A stretch of 17,642 bases of DNA from assembly GCA_034659075.1 (NCBI GenBank), contig JAYEGM010000047.1, positions 1 through 17,642 on the forward strand, read 5' to 3'. This DNA comes from BMS3Bbin11 sp034659075. Its GTDB lineage: Bacteria > Pseudomonadota > Gammaproteobacteria > BMS3Bbin11. Under the pieces are notes generated by a model. It saw only the letters and a list, made by a program, of their open reading frames with translations. It ran no database searches and had not been told where the DNA came from. Positions 1 to 6,209 of the stretch are shown one piece after another (position 1 is the stretch's first letter; each line of letters starts with the position of its first letter). Made by a program: the position numbers and the translations under genes.

Positions 1-113
1 CTATTTACTCGTCTTTGCGAGGAGCGTAGCGACGCGGCAATCTCTAAGTTATTGATTCTTAATAAAGAGATTGCCGCACTTCGTTCGCAATGACGGAATT
101 GTTGAATAAATAG
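1..113. repeat. MITE-like imperfect palindrome
   Basis: The left arm (10-45) begins CGTCTTTGCGAGG and ends GCGGCAATCTCT. The right arm (66-95) is AGAGATTGCCGC...CGCAATGACG, its imperfect reverse complement, across a 20-base AT-rich loop. A short outer pair, CTATTTA (1-7) and TAAATAG (107-113), extends the symmetry. From memory, repeats beginning CGTCATTGCGAGGAGCG and ending GGCAATCTC are dispersed between genes in many bacterial genomes. No transposase is visible, and the element may begin before base 1. It lies beyond the 3' end of the glycosylase gene, and bases 114-212 between them show no gene. Confidence 0.75.
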
Positions 114-212
114 AGATGTCCTTAAGTTTTCGGAAAGGTTTTGCCGCAGGGGCGAACCTCCACACAAAGCATATTACTCTTTCATCCTTCGTCCAGAACC
201 CTTAGTCTTTCC

Positions 213-860
213 CTATGCCAGCAGTTCCTGAACCCTGTCGAAAACCGCATCGAACATCTGAGGTGTCAAACGGCGGGTTTGCGTGTTGTAACGGCTGCAG
301 TGGTAAGAATCAAGCAATGTCAGTTGTCCGAGTTCTTTCTCAGCCAGATGCCCGAACGGGTAATCTTTCTGCCGCCCGCCAAGTGCTTTGACACAGGCCT
401 TGTGAGACAGCCCTCCCAGGGCAAGGACCACACTTCCCGGTTCCAGTTCAGACAGCTCTTCCATCAGATAGCTATTACATTCATTCACTTCAGACCCTAC
501 CGGTTTATTAGCAGGTGGCAGGCACTTAACGGCATTGGTAATACGGCAGTTCTTCAAAATAAGTCCATCGTTGGCAGATACGGATACTGCTGCACTGGCA
601 AAGCCATAGCGGTGCAGTGTATCGTAGAGCATGATACCGGCATGATCCCCGGTAAAAGGCCGCCCGCTAGCATTGGCACCATGCATGCCTGGAGCCAGAC
701 CAACAATCAGAAACCGGGCTTTTTCGTCTCCAAAAGGTGCTACTGGCAAGCCATGGTAATCTGGATATTTTTCACGCACATCCTCTAGAAATGATGACAG
801 ACGCGGGCAGCGCCGGCAGTTTATGTCGAAAGTGGCTCTGTCGTTAAGTGATTTGCTCAT
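213..860 (-). CDS. Uracil-DNA glycosylase, family 5 (UdgB-like), 4Fe-4S
   Basis: This 215-residue protein probably excises uracil or other deaminated bases from DNA in the cytoplasm, starting base-excision repair. Motif A is GLAPGMHGANASGRPFTGD at residues 54-72. Motif B is HCSRYNTQTRRLT at about 187-199, which resembles the H-x-S-x-x-N-T-x-T motif of family 5. Four cysteines (C15, C18, C113, C128) are spaced like the iron-sulfur ligands of family 4/5 enzymes. The ATG at 860 was chosen because homology begins just after it (residues 9-21, NCRRCPRL) and a GGAG lies 11 bases upstream. An in-frame extension to 1046 exists but has low-complexity sequence and no family resemblance. A 17-base palindrome lies just upstream. 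The family is fairly certain; the substrate range is inferred. Confidence 0.88.
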   Translation of the reverse strand: MSKSLNDRATFDINCRRCPRLSSFLEDVREKYPDYHGLPVAPFGDEKARFLIVGLAPGMHGANASGRPFTGDHAGIMLYDTLHRYGFASAAVSVSANDGLILKNCRITNAVKCLPPANKPVGSEVNECNSYLMEELSELEPGSVVLALGGLSHKACVKALGGRQKDYPFGHLAEKELGQLTLLDSYHCSRYNTQTRRLTPQMFDAVFDRVQELLA

Positions 861-876
861 TATGTCAGGATCTCCA

Positions 877-893
877 TTGATAGATTCTATCAA
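877..893. promoter_or_regulatory. Operator-like palindrome 1
   Basis: TTGATAGATTCTATCAA has perfect 8-base arms (TTGATAGA and TCTATCAA) around one central base. It lies 17 bases upstream of the glycosylase ATG, where a bound regulator or a 5' UTR hairpin would affect expression. A second site of the same length and same outer half-sites lies at 1030-1046. Confidence 0.45.
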
Positions 894-1029
894 CAGGGGA
901 AAATTGGGTAAAAGATAAAATATTGAAAAAATATAATAACATGCGGAAAAGTCAGGATGTGAACTTACATCATTGATAACTGTGTTAGGACCCATCCTGA
1001 GCCTTCCGGGTAATGCACGTCCTACTCGC

Positions 1030-1046
1030 TTGATGTAAAGTATCAA
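1030..1046. promoter_or_regulatory. Operator-like palindrome 2
   Basis: TTGATGTAAAGTATCAA matches the site at 877-893 in length and in the outer TTGAT...TATCAA half-sites. It lies about 110 bases upstream of the CarS-like gene. A 17-base symmetric site with T-N11-A-type ends would suit a LysR-family or other dimeric regulator; no such regulator gene is in the window. Confidence 0.35.
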
Positions 1047-1154
1047 TGTCTGATTTGGATAGTGGGTTCTGCCCGTAAGTGAGACGGGATGTCATTTAAA
1101 AATATGCAGATGAACCATGATGAAAATCTTTCAACAAATATCTGAGAAAATACT

Positions 1155-1628
1155 TTGATAGAAGCTCTGATGCTTGTTCTTGTAGCAAACGGAACACCAG
1201 TAATCGCCAGCCGGATACTGGGTGATCGCCTTGCCTATCCAATTGACTTGAATCGATCCACAGCTGATGGCCATCGCTGGCTGGGTGAATCAAAAAATAT
1301 CCGTGGCATTGTCCTGGCGATCATCACTACTGCACTGGCAGCTTTCGTATTGGGGCACGACTGGAAACTGGGTGCTATGATCGGCGCACTTGCTATGGCA
1401 GGTGACATAATTTCAAGCTTTATCAAAAGGCGTATGGGAATGGCCGTCAGCAGCCAGGCACCGGGGCTGGACCAGGTGCCTGAAGCATTACTTCCCCTTG
1501 CTTTCTGCGCAGGACCGCTTGGCTTGCAATGGTATGAGGTGCTGATCCTTGTTGGTATTTTCTGGGTACTGGAGTTGCTGTTGTCGCGTGTGCTCTATGC
1601 CCTGCATATACGTAAACAGCCGTATTAA
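1155..1628 (+). CDS. CDP-archaeol synthase-like (CarS / DUF46) membrane protein
   Basis: The 157-residue integral membrane protein resembles the CarS-like family, which includes archaeal CTP:archaeol cytidylyltransferases and is related to CDP-diglyceride synthases. Conserved-looking blocks are GESKNIRG (44-51), GDIISSFIKRR (83-93) and PGLDQVPEALLP (103-114), a Mg-CTP-binding style pattern between hydrophobic helices. The TTG at 1155 is preferred: a stop codon (1143-1145) lies upstream in frame, a GAG lies at 1144-1146, and the MIEAL start fits remembered homologs. An ATG at 1170 is the alternative. The role in a bacterium is not established; a lipid-linked CDP-alcohol is possible. Its stop overlaps that of the convergent metallophosphoesterase by four bases (TTAA, 1625-1628). 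Confidence 0.8.
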   Translation: MIEALMLVLVANGTPVIASRILGDRLAYPIDLNRSTADGHRWLGESKNIRGIVLAIITTALAAFVLGHDWKLGAMIGALAMAGDIISSFIKRRMGMAVSSQAPGLDQVPEALLPLAFCAGPLGLQWYEVLILVGIFWVLELLLSRVLYALHIRKQPY

Positions 1629-2563
1629 TCTGTTCTGCGCAAACGATGCAATGTGACCTCTGGCGGGCAGTTAAGGCGTACATCAACAATGCATGTCCCG
1701 GCACCAACCGAGGTATACCCCTTCATCGAATGGTAACGCCAGTTGCCTGACCCCATATAGCGCGGGCAGTTTGCATCCAGCGTTAAAGGATAACCGCCCG
1801 GCAGACAAATCTGGCCACCATGTGTATGTCCACATAGCAAAACGTCGAAGCCTGCATGGGCAGCCTGGCGGTAGACTTCCGGTGTGTGGGAAAGCAATAT
1901 GGAAACGCTGTCGCCGGGAATATCGTGGGCAGACTTTTCCAGGTTATCGACGCGATAGTAATGGGCATCATCTATTCCGGCGAGATGGATAGTTTCACCT
2001 TCGCGTTGCAGGGGAACTGATTCATTCAACAGCATCCTGATGCCCATGTCCTCGAGATGAGGCACCATGTGGATACTATCATGATTGCCCAGAACGGCAT
2101 AAACCGGTTGTTTCAAAACCATGCATAGCGTACGCATACCTGCCATTGCCTGGTCGATAGGACCCATGGTCCAGGCACGGTAATCGCCGGTAATAACGCA
2201 GATATCGTAGTCGAGCTTTTCGATACGCCGAATTAAAGCCTCGTTGGCTTCCGGGTTCATATCGACATGTAGATCGCTAAGGTGCAGCAGCGTCAGTCCA
2301 TCGAATACTGCAGGCAGGTGGGATATAACGATCTCGTTCTCGGTAAGCTGTATATCCAGTGTCTTGCGTCGGCCATACCAGTAGACACCCGTCAGTTTCA
2401 GGATATAGCGAATCAGGGCATGCGCGGAGTACCAGTTCTCCGGGTGAAAGAAATTCAGTCCCTTGCCGAAGACCCTTGGAGATTCATTTTCAATGCCCAT
2501 GCGCTGCCGGGCATGCACCTCACCCAGCCTGTCCGAGAGCTTTTTATAAACATCGTCATCCAT
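1625..2563 (-). CDS. Metallophosphoesterase (YaeI/YkuE-like)
   Basis: This 312-residue protein carries the full calcineurin-like dinuclear metal motif set: D-L-H in LSDLHVD (D97, H99), GDY (D127), GNHD (159-162), H226 in LLSHTPE, and GHTHGG (245-250). The C-terminal block with VGAGTC (about 286-291) resembles the YaeI/YkuE group, whose members act on phosphodiester or pyrophosphate bonds, in some cases in lipid A or UDP-sugar lipids. The substrate here is unknown. The first 70 residues precede the catalytic fold and include a short hydrophobic stretch (48-62), so membrane association is possible. There is no clear signal peptide. The ATG at 2563 has only a weak AAAAAG ribosome site. A TATAAT-like -10 (complement of 2571-2576) is close to the start. 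Confidence 0.85.
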   Translation of the reverse strand: MDDDVYKKLSDRLGEVHARQRMGIENESPRVFGKGLNFFHPENWYSAHALIRYILKLTGVYWYGRRKTLDIQLTENEIVISHLPAVFDGLTLLHLSDLHVDMNPEANEALIRRIEKLDYDICVITGDYRAWTMGPIDQAMAGMRTLCMVLKQPVYAVLGNHDSIHMVPHLEDMGIRMLLNESVPLQREGETIHLAGIDDAHYYRVDNLEKSAHDIPGDSVSILLSHTPEVYRQAAHAGFDVLLCGHTHGGQICLPGGYPLTLDANCPRYMGSGNWRYHSMKGYTSVGAGTCIVDVRLNCPPEVTLHRLRRTD

Positions 2564-2570
2564 CTTTTTA

Positions 2571-2576
2571 ATTATA
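2571..2576 (-). promoter_or_regulatory. Possible -10 box for the metallophosphoesterase gene
   Basis: On the minus strand this reads TATAAT, a perfect -10 hexamer, with its downstream end 7 bases before the ATG. That would place the transcript start at or next to the start codon. No good -35 box is visible at 16-18 bases, so the call is weak. Confidence 0.25.
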
Positions 2577-2614
2577 CACTTTCATACTAAGAAAACGTCA
2601 TGAGCCGGTTACAC

Positions 2615-2642
2615 TTGACGGGCCCACGCTGGCCTGTATCCT
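2615..2642 (+). promoter_or_regulatory. Possible sigma70-type promoter upstream of a small ORF
   Basis: TTGACG (2615-2620), a 16-base spacer and TATCCT (2637-2642) resemble -35 and -10 boxes (5/6 and 4/6 matches). The promoter would transcribe toward a 29-codon ORF and a hairpin followed by T residues before efp. Confidence 0.3.
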
Positions 2643-2671
2643 GAACAATAGATAACAGAGAACAAAAAAAC

Positions 2672-2761
2672 ATGTTTTCGTTGTGCAAAAATATCGGGAA
2701 CAGCCCTGAGTGTCATCTGCAAAGAATAGACTGCTTTGGTGAACTCCAGGAAATATTGTAA
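2672..2761 (+). CDS. Possible 29-residue small ORF
   Basis: The ORF starts with ATG, begins MFSLCKNIGNSPE and ends GELQEIL before TAA. It has three cysteines and no obvious membrane segment or attenuator-like codon run. It is listed because it sits between a promoter-like sequence (2615-2642) and a hairpin with a T tract (2775-2796). The ribosome site is weak (AGAG about 12 bases upstream). It could equally be non-coding sequence inside an efp leader or a small RNA. I do not recognise it. Confidence 0.15.
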   Translation: MFSLCKNIGNSPECHLQRIDCFGELQEIL

Positions 2762-2774
2762 TTTTCTGCTTTTG

Positions 2775-2796
2775 TCTGCGATGTCTCGCAGATTTT
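2775..2796 (+). terminator. Hairpin with T tract upstream of efp
   Basis: TCTGCGA (2775-2781), loop TGTC and TCGCAGA (2786-2792) form a perfect 7-base stem with a 4-base loop, followed by TTTT. On the plus strand this looks like a short intrinsic terminator for a transcript starting near 2650. No larger plus-strand gene lies immediately upstream. It might instead act as a leader hairpin. Confidence 0.4.
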
Positions 2797-2827
2797 CCCT
2801 TTTCCCTTTTCTCTTTTACCTTTCCCC
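2793..2827 (+). repeat. Pyrimidine heptad tract, five copies
   Basis: Five consecutive heptads read TTTTCCC, TTTTCCC, TTTTCTC, TTTTACC and TTTCCCC. The tract is pure pyrimidine except for one A, and it overlaps the likely efp -35 box (2815-2820). The 7-base period matches that of other repeats in this window, though the heptad sequence differs. Confidence 0.6.
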
Positions 2828-2843
2828 TGTCTTCCCCTACAAT
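2815..2843 (+). promoter_or_regulatory. Likely efp promoter
   Basis: TTTACC (2815-2820), a 17-base spacer and TACAAT (2838-2843) fit a sigma70 promoter (4/6 and 5/6 matches). Transcription would begin near 2850, giving a leader of about 30 bases. A strong ribosome site, AGGGA (2868-2872), lies 8 bases before the ATG. Confidence 0.5.
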
Positions 2844-2880
2844 CCCGCCTCAGATATCAAACAGCTCAGGGAACATAGTA

Positions 2881-3441
2881 ATGAAAATTTCAGCTTTTGA
2901 AATGAAGGTAGGCAACCTGATGGAACATCAGGGGAAACTCTGGCGGGTACTGAAGCTTGGTCACGTTAAACCCGGTAAAGGCGGCGCCTTTGTGCAGGCC
3001 GAAATGAAAGAAATTACACACGGCACCAAGCTCAATGAACGTTTTCGCTCTGATGAGAAGCTGGAGAAGGCCCATGTTGAGCCCCGCAAAATGCAATACC
3101 TGTATGCCGAAGGTGATAACCACATCTTCATGGATCTGAGCACTTACGAGCAGCTTGGCATCAATGAAGAAGATATCAGCGAGCAAATGGGCTTTTTACT
3201 GCCCAATATGGAAGTTCAGGTCAACTTTCATAACGAAAACCCCATCGGCATGGAACTTCCGCTGAATGTAATTCTAGAAGTCATCGAGACGGAAAGTGTG
3301 GTCAAAGGACAGACGGCGACCAGCTCGGGCAAGCCCGCTAAACTGGAAACGGGAATTACCGTTACCGTTCCACAGTTCATAAGTGCCGGGGAAAAAATTA
3401 AGGTCAACACAGGCACAGGTGAATACGTCGAACGTGCATAG
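2881..3441 (+). CDS. efp: Translation elongation factor P
   Basis: EF-P binds the ribosome beside the P site and relieves stalling at consecutive prolines. The 186-residue length is typical. Domain 1 (about 1-63, KOW-like) has the KPGKGGAF loop, with K33 at the position that is post-translationally modified in many bacteria. Two OB-fold domains follow, ending GTGEYVERA. The sequence is closer to what I recall of the alphaproteobacterial type (KISA..., GKLWRV, GTKLNERFRS, YEQLGI) than to E. coli EF-P. The ATG at 2881 has a good AGGGA site. The flippase-like gene starts 6 bases after the stop, so the two are probably co-transcribed. No EpmA/EpmB-type modification gene is in the window. Confidence 0.97.
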   Translation: MKISAFEMKVGNLMEHQGKLWRVLKLGHVKPGKGGAFVQAEMKEITHGTKLNERFRSDEKLEKAHVEPRKMQYLYAEGDNHIFMDLSTYEQLGINEEDISEQMGFLLPNMEVQVNFHNENPIGMELPLNVILEVIETESVVKGQTATSSGKPAKLETGITVTVPQFISAGEKIKVNTGTGEYVERA

Positions 3442-3447
3442 CCTGTT

Positions 3448-4428
3448 TTGAAAAAATATCTGCTGCTTGCTGCAAAGATTGCTGTCAGCCTGTCGCTGCT
3501 CGGCTATCTTTTGTGGCAACTGGACTGGCCGTCACTTATTGAAAAAGCAGGAAACCTTTCCTGGTGGACCCTGCCCCTGGCTGTCTCTATCCTTTTTTTC
3601 TCTCTCTACATCGGCACACTGCGCTGGTCGGTATTGCTGCGCACACACTATTCGTCGTTCAGCACCCGGCTGTTATTCCGCCATTACCTGGTTGCAACGC
3701 TGTTTAACAATATCCTGCCGACAGCAACCGGTGGTGACCTGATTCGCAGCTTCTATATCTACCGTCACAACAAGGACGCGGTATGTGCGGTATCACCGAT
3801 AGTGACTGAAAGAGTCATTGGCCTGGTTGTACTACTGGCTATCAATGTCGCTGCAATTTATCTGACAGATTCAGTAGCAATTGTCAGTAAAACCCTGTGG
3901 TCGACGCTGACACTGATTTTGACCGGTGCGATCGCTGTCCTGACCCTGATCGCCCTGCCTGCAACATACTGGCCGCTGCACAGAATGCTCGAGCGACTTG
4001 CCCGCTTTCGCCTGATAAGCTTCATTCTGCGCATGGGTGAGGCCACGCATGGTTATCTGAAGCATCCCGCCACACTGCTGATTATCATCCTCTACAGCGT
4101 GGCGGCTCAACTTCTTGGGGTATTAGTTTATTATGTTCTGGCAATGGGGCTGGGCGTAGATGTCAGCATCCAGGTAATACTCGTTGTCATCCCCCTCGCC
4201 TTCATGGCAGCCGCCCTGCCCATATCTATCGGTGGCATGGGAGTCAGAGAACTGGCAACCGTAGGCCTGCTGATGCGGTTTGGTATAGCAGAAAATGACG
4301 CCGCTGCCATAGCATTGTTCTATATCCCTGTACTCCTGCTGGCATCACTACCGGGGCTGTATATCTACTTGTCACAGTCCAGCAACAGGACCTTGCTCAA
4401 AGAGGCAGAGGAAAGCAGGATAAACTGA
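3448..4428 (+). CDS. Flippase-like / UPF0104 integral membrane protein
   Basis: This 326-residue polytopic protein belongs to the family of lysylphosphatidylglycerol synthase transmembrane regions (UPF0104, 'flippase-like domain'). Family hallmarks are NNILPTATGGDLIR (87-100), TERVIGL (120-126) and PISIGGMGVRE (258-268). About eight hydrophobic helices are visible. The C-terminal aminoacyl-transferase domain of MprF is absent, so lysyl-PG synthesis is not implied; a lipid transport role is inferred only from the family. The TTG at 3448 is the start that includes the full first helix; it follows the efp stop by 6 bases and no strong ribosome site is seen, which suggests coupling. The stop is followed at once by a long heptad repeat array. 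Confidence 0.85.
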   Translation: MKKYLLLAAKIAVSLSLLGYLLWQLDWPSLIEKAGNLSWWTLPLAVSILFFSLYIGTLRWSVLLRTHYSSFSTRLLFRHYLVATLFNNILPTATGGDLIRSFYIYRHNKDAVCAVSPIVTERVIGLVVLLAINVAAIYLTDSVAIVSKTLWSTLTLILTGAIAVLTLIALPATYWPLHRMLERLARFRLISFILRMGEATHGYLKHPATLLIIILYSVAAQLLGVLVYYVLAMGLGVDVSIQVILVVIPLAFMAAALPISIGGMGVRELATVGLLMRFGIAENDAAAIALFYIPVLLLASLPGLYIYLSQSSNRTLLKEAEESRIN

Positions 4429-4434
4429 AGTAGA

Positions 4435-4511
4435 AAGTTTCAAGTTTCAAGTTTCAAGTTTCAAGTTTCAAGTTTCAAGTTTCAAGTTTCAAGTTTCAAG
4501 TTTCAAGTTTC
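4435..4511 (+). repeat. Heptad array B, left arm: 11 perfect tandem copies of AAGTTTC
   Basis: Eleven identical 7-base units fill 77 bases starting 6 bases after the flippase stop codon. Read in another phase the unit is GTTTCAA. Three copies of the reverse complement lie at 4593-4620, next to the convergent DUF924 gene. Identical copies suggest recent slippage expansion, so copy number may vary between strains. Confidence 0.95.
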
Positions 4512-4592
4512 GCATTATGCTCGTCACCCTTATTAATATATCAACGTGTTACGTGATTATTTATTATCCTCTTACACTGGGGTTCCTGCCTT

Positions 4593-4620
4593 GAAACTTC
4601 AGACTTGAAACTTGAAACTT
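4593..4620 (-). repeat. Heptad array B, right arm: three inverted copies
   Basis: GAAACTT occurs at 4593-4599, 4607-4613 and 4614-4620. Bases 4603-4620 are the perfect 18-base reverse complement of AAGTTTCAAGTTTCAAGT, which occurs in many registers of the left arm. The arm ends 6 bases before the end of the DUF924 gene. Bases 4512-4592 between the arms are AT-rich with no gene. Confidence 0.85.
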
Positions 4621-4626
4621 CTTTAA

Positions 4627-5169
4627 CTAAAACGAAGACTCCGGACCAGCCAGAAACTCCACTTCCTCATCAGTAGATTCACGGCCAAGAATAGCATTGC
4701 GATGCGGGTAACGACCAAAGCGGTCAATGATGGCTTTGTGTTTTTTCTCGAAATCCAGGTTGAATTCCAGGCCTGGCTGGCTGTATAGCTCCAGGGCTGT
4801 TTCATGAATCAGGGCGGATTCGCTATGCATCAGCGGCATGTAGAGAAAGGATTTTTGCGGCGCCGTTAACTCTTTGTCGACCTGGTTGGCAACGGCTTCC
4901 TGGACCAGGATTACAGCCAGCTTATCTGTAGCAAACGCCTGCGCCTTATCGCGAAACATATTGCGTGGAAACTGATCGAGAATGATGACCTCTGCCAGCC
5001 AGCCCAGTGCATCCTGACGCCATTCGAAAAGCTCACAGCTTGCCGCCTGCCTGTAAATATCTGAAAATCGGTCACGAATCAGCTGGTCAAAGGCTTCATC
5101 TTTTTTCCACCAGCTCTCCGGCTCGATCTCGCCAAACCAGAATTTAATAATGTCTGAATAGCTCATCAT
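4627..5169 (-). CDS. DUF924 family protein
   Basis: The 180-residue soluble, mostly helical protein matches the DUF924 family (TPR-like fold, function unknown). Conserved-looking blocks in order are FWFG (10-13), DQFPRNMFR (65-73), YMPLMHSE (110-117) and FGRYPHRNAILGRESTDEE (151-169). Length is typical for the family. The start overlaps the nagZ stop by four bases (ATGA), which implies translational coupling; a second ATG one codon later (5166) is an alternative. It is the last gene of the L,D-transpeptidase-nagZ-DUF924 operon. This neighbourhood hints at an envelope link but does not prove one. Confidence 0.85.
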   Translation of the reverse strand: MMSYSDIIKFWFGEIEPESWWKKDEAFDQLIRDRFSDIYRQAASCELFEWRQDALGWLAEVIILDQFPRNMFRDKAQAFATDKLAVILVQEAVANQVDKELTAPQKSFLYMPLMHSESALIHETALELYSQPGLEFNLDFEKKHKAIIDRFGRYPHRNAILGRESTDEEVEFLAGPESSF

Positions 5170-6203
5170 GCTATCTCCAAAACTGATGCCACCGCCTGCT
5201 GCCAGTCTGTTGATTTTTTCAAACCACCGGCCATCATGATTTTTGGTGCAAAGGCATCCAGCCGTGTCCCCGGTAATATCAGTGCTTCTAATGACAGGCC
5301 ATCAATCACTTCATTCAGTGCCGGTGTGTCATTACAGACCAGAACCACGTCACAGCCTGCATCCATCGCTGCTTTCGCGCGGGCATAGGGCCCACCGGCC
5401 ATTTTTGCACCGGCCATGGATAGATCATCACTGAAAACCAGCCCTTTGTAGCCCAGTTCCTTGCGCAGCACATCCTGCAGCCAGTAGCGGGAAAAAGTCG
5501 GCGGCAGCTCATCCATCTGCGGGTAGATAACATGGGCCGTCATAATTCCCTCTACAGCCGAGGCTATCATTACCCGAAATGGCACCAGATCATTCTCTGA
5601 AAGCTGCTTAAAGCTGCGTTCATCCACCGGGATAATATGGTGGGAGTCACCCTGTACGGAGCCATGGCCCGGGAAATGCTTGGCGGTTGCGGCCATCCCG
5701 GCCTTACGCATGCCTAGCATAAATGACAGAGCAAGCTCAGCGGCTATACCCGGTTGGCTGTGAAATGCACGGTCGCCAATAACATCCGATACGCCGGTTT
5801 CAAGATCAGCTATCGGCGCAAAACTAAAGTCTACGCCCAGCTCCAGCAATTCAGCAGCCATCAGCCAGCCCGCTGTAGAGCATTGCTGTAACGCCTCAGC
5901 CGGATCATTATCAAACATCTCACCATAGCGGTGCATCGCCGGCAATTGTGTAAAGCCCTGCCTGAAACGCTGTACCCTGCCGCCTTCGTGGTCAACTGAG
6001 ATCAATAAGGGAGGAGTACGCAAGTCGTGTATATCGGCCGTTAGCACCTGTAATTGTTCGGTTGATTCATAGTTACGCGAAAACAGGATTACCGAACCTA
6101 CGCTCGGGTGACAAAGGCGTTCTTTTTCCTCCTGTGTCAATGTAAGACCGGAAATATCGGCCATGATCGGGCCGCGGGGTAATTGTAAAGGATCGGTTTG
6201 CAT
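5166..6203 (-). CDS. nagZ: Beta-N-acetylhexosaminidase NagZ (GH3)
   Basis: NagZ is a cytoplasmic glycosidase that removes GlcNAc from GlcNAc-1,6-anhydroMurNAc peptides during peptidoglycan recycling. The 345-residue length fits single-domain proteobacterial NagZ. Motifs seen are VDHEGGRVQRF (70-80), KHFPGHG (175-181), DSHH (186-189, with the mobile-loop catalytic histidine) and SDDLSMAGA (258-266, with nucleophile D259). The ATG at 6203 has GAGGG just upstream, formed by the end of the L,D-transpeptidase gene 6 bases away. An internal ATG at 6164 would remove the GP-I-M-ADI block that matches the E. coli N-terminus. The DUF924 gene overlaps its 3' end. Confidence 0.97.
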   Translation of the reverse strand: MQTDPLQLPRGPIMADISGLTLTQEEKERLCHPSVGSVILFSRNYESTEQLQVLTADIHDLRTPPLLISVDHEGGRVQRFRQGFTQLPAMHRYGEMFDNDPAEALQQCSTAGWLMAAELLELGVDFSFAPIADLETGVSDVIGDRAFHSQPGIAAELALSFMLGMRKAGMAATAKHFPGHGSVQGDSHHIIPVDERSFKQLSENDLVPFRVMIASAVEGIMTAHVIYPQMDELPPTFSRYWLQDVLRKELGYKGLVFSDDLSMAGAKMAGGPYARAKAAMDAGCDVVLVCNDTPALNEVIDGLSLEALILPGTRLDAFAPKIMMAGGLKKSTDWQQAVASVLEIA

Positions 6204-6209
6204 AGTCCC

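Larger units (their letters stand above)
861..1154. other. Divergent intergenic region, glycosylase / CarS-like gene
   Basis: This 294-base AT-rich gap separates two divergent genes and must hold both promoters. I found no convincing -35/-10 pair. It does hold two 17-base TTGAT-N7-ATCAA palindromes (877-893 and 1030-1046), listed separately. No small ORF is supported. Confidence 0.5.

Noticed and set aside
141..788. 215-codon plus-strand ORF
   Set aside because: It lies antisense to the well-supported glycosylase gene and has no recognisable protein features.
861..1046. N-terminal extension of the glycosylase reading frame to 1046
   Set aside because: The added residues do not resemble the family, the DNA is AT-rich and contains an operator-like palindrome, and the ATG at 860 has a ribosome site.
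2571..2620. Complete sigma70 promoter for the metallophosphoesterase gene
   Set aside because: Only the -10 hexamer is convincing; no acceptable -35 is present at normal spacing.
4435..4511. CRISPR-like array
   Set aside because: The unit is 7 bases with no spacers. It is a simple tandem repeat.
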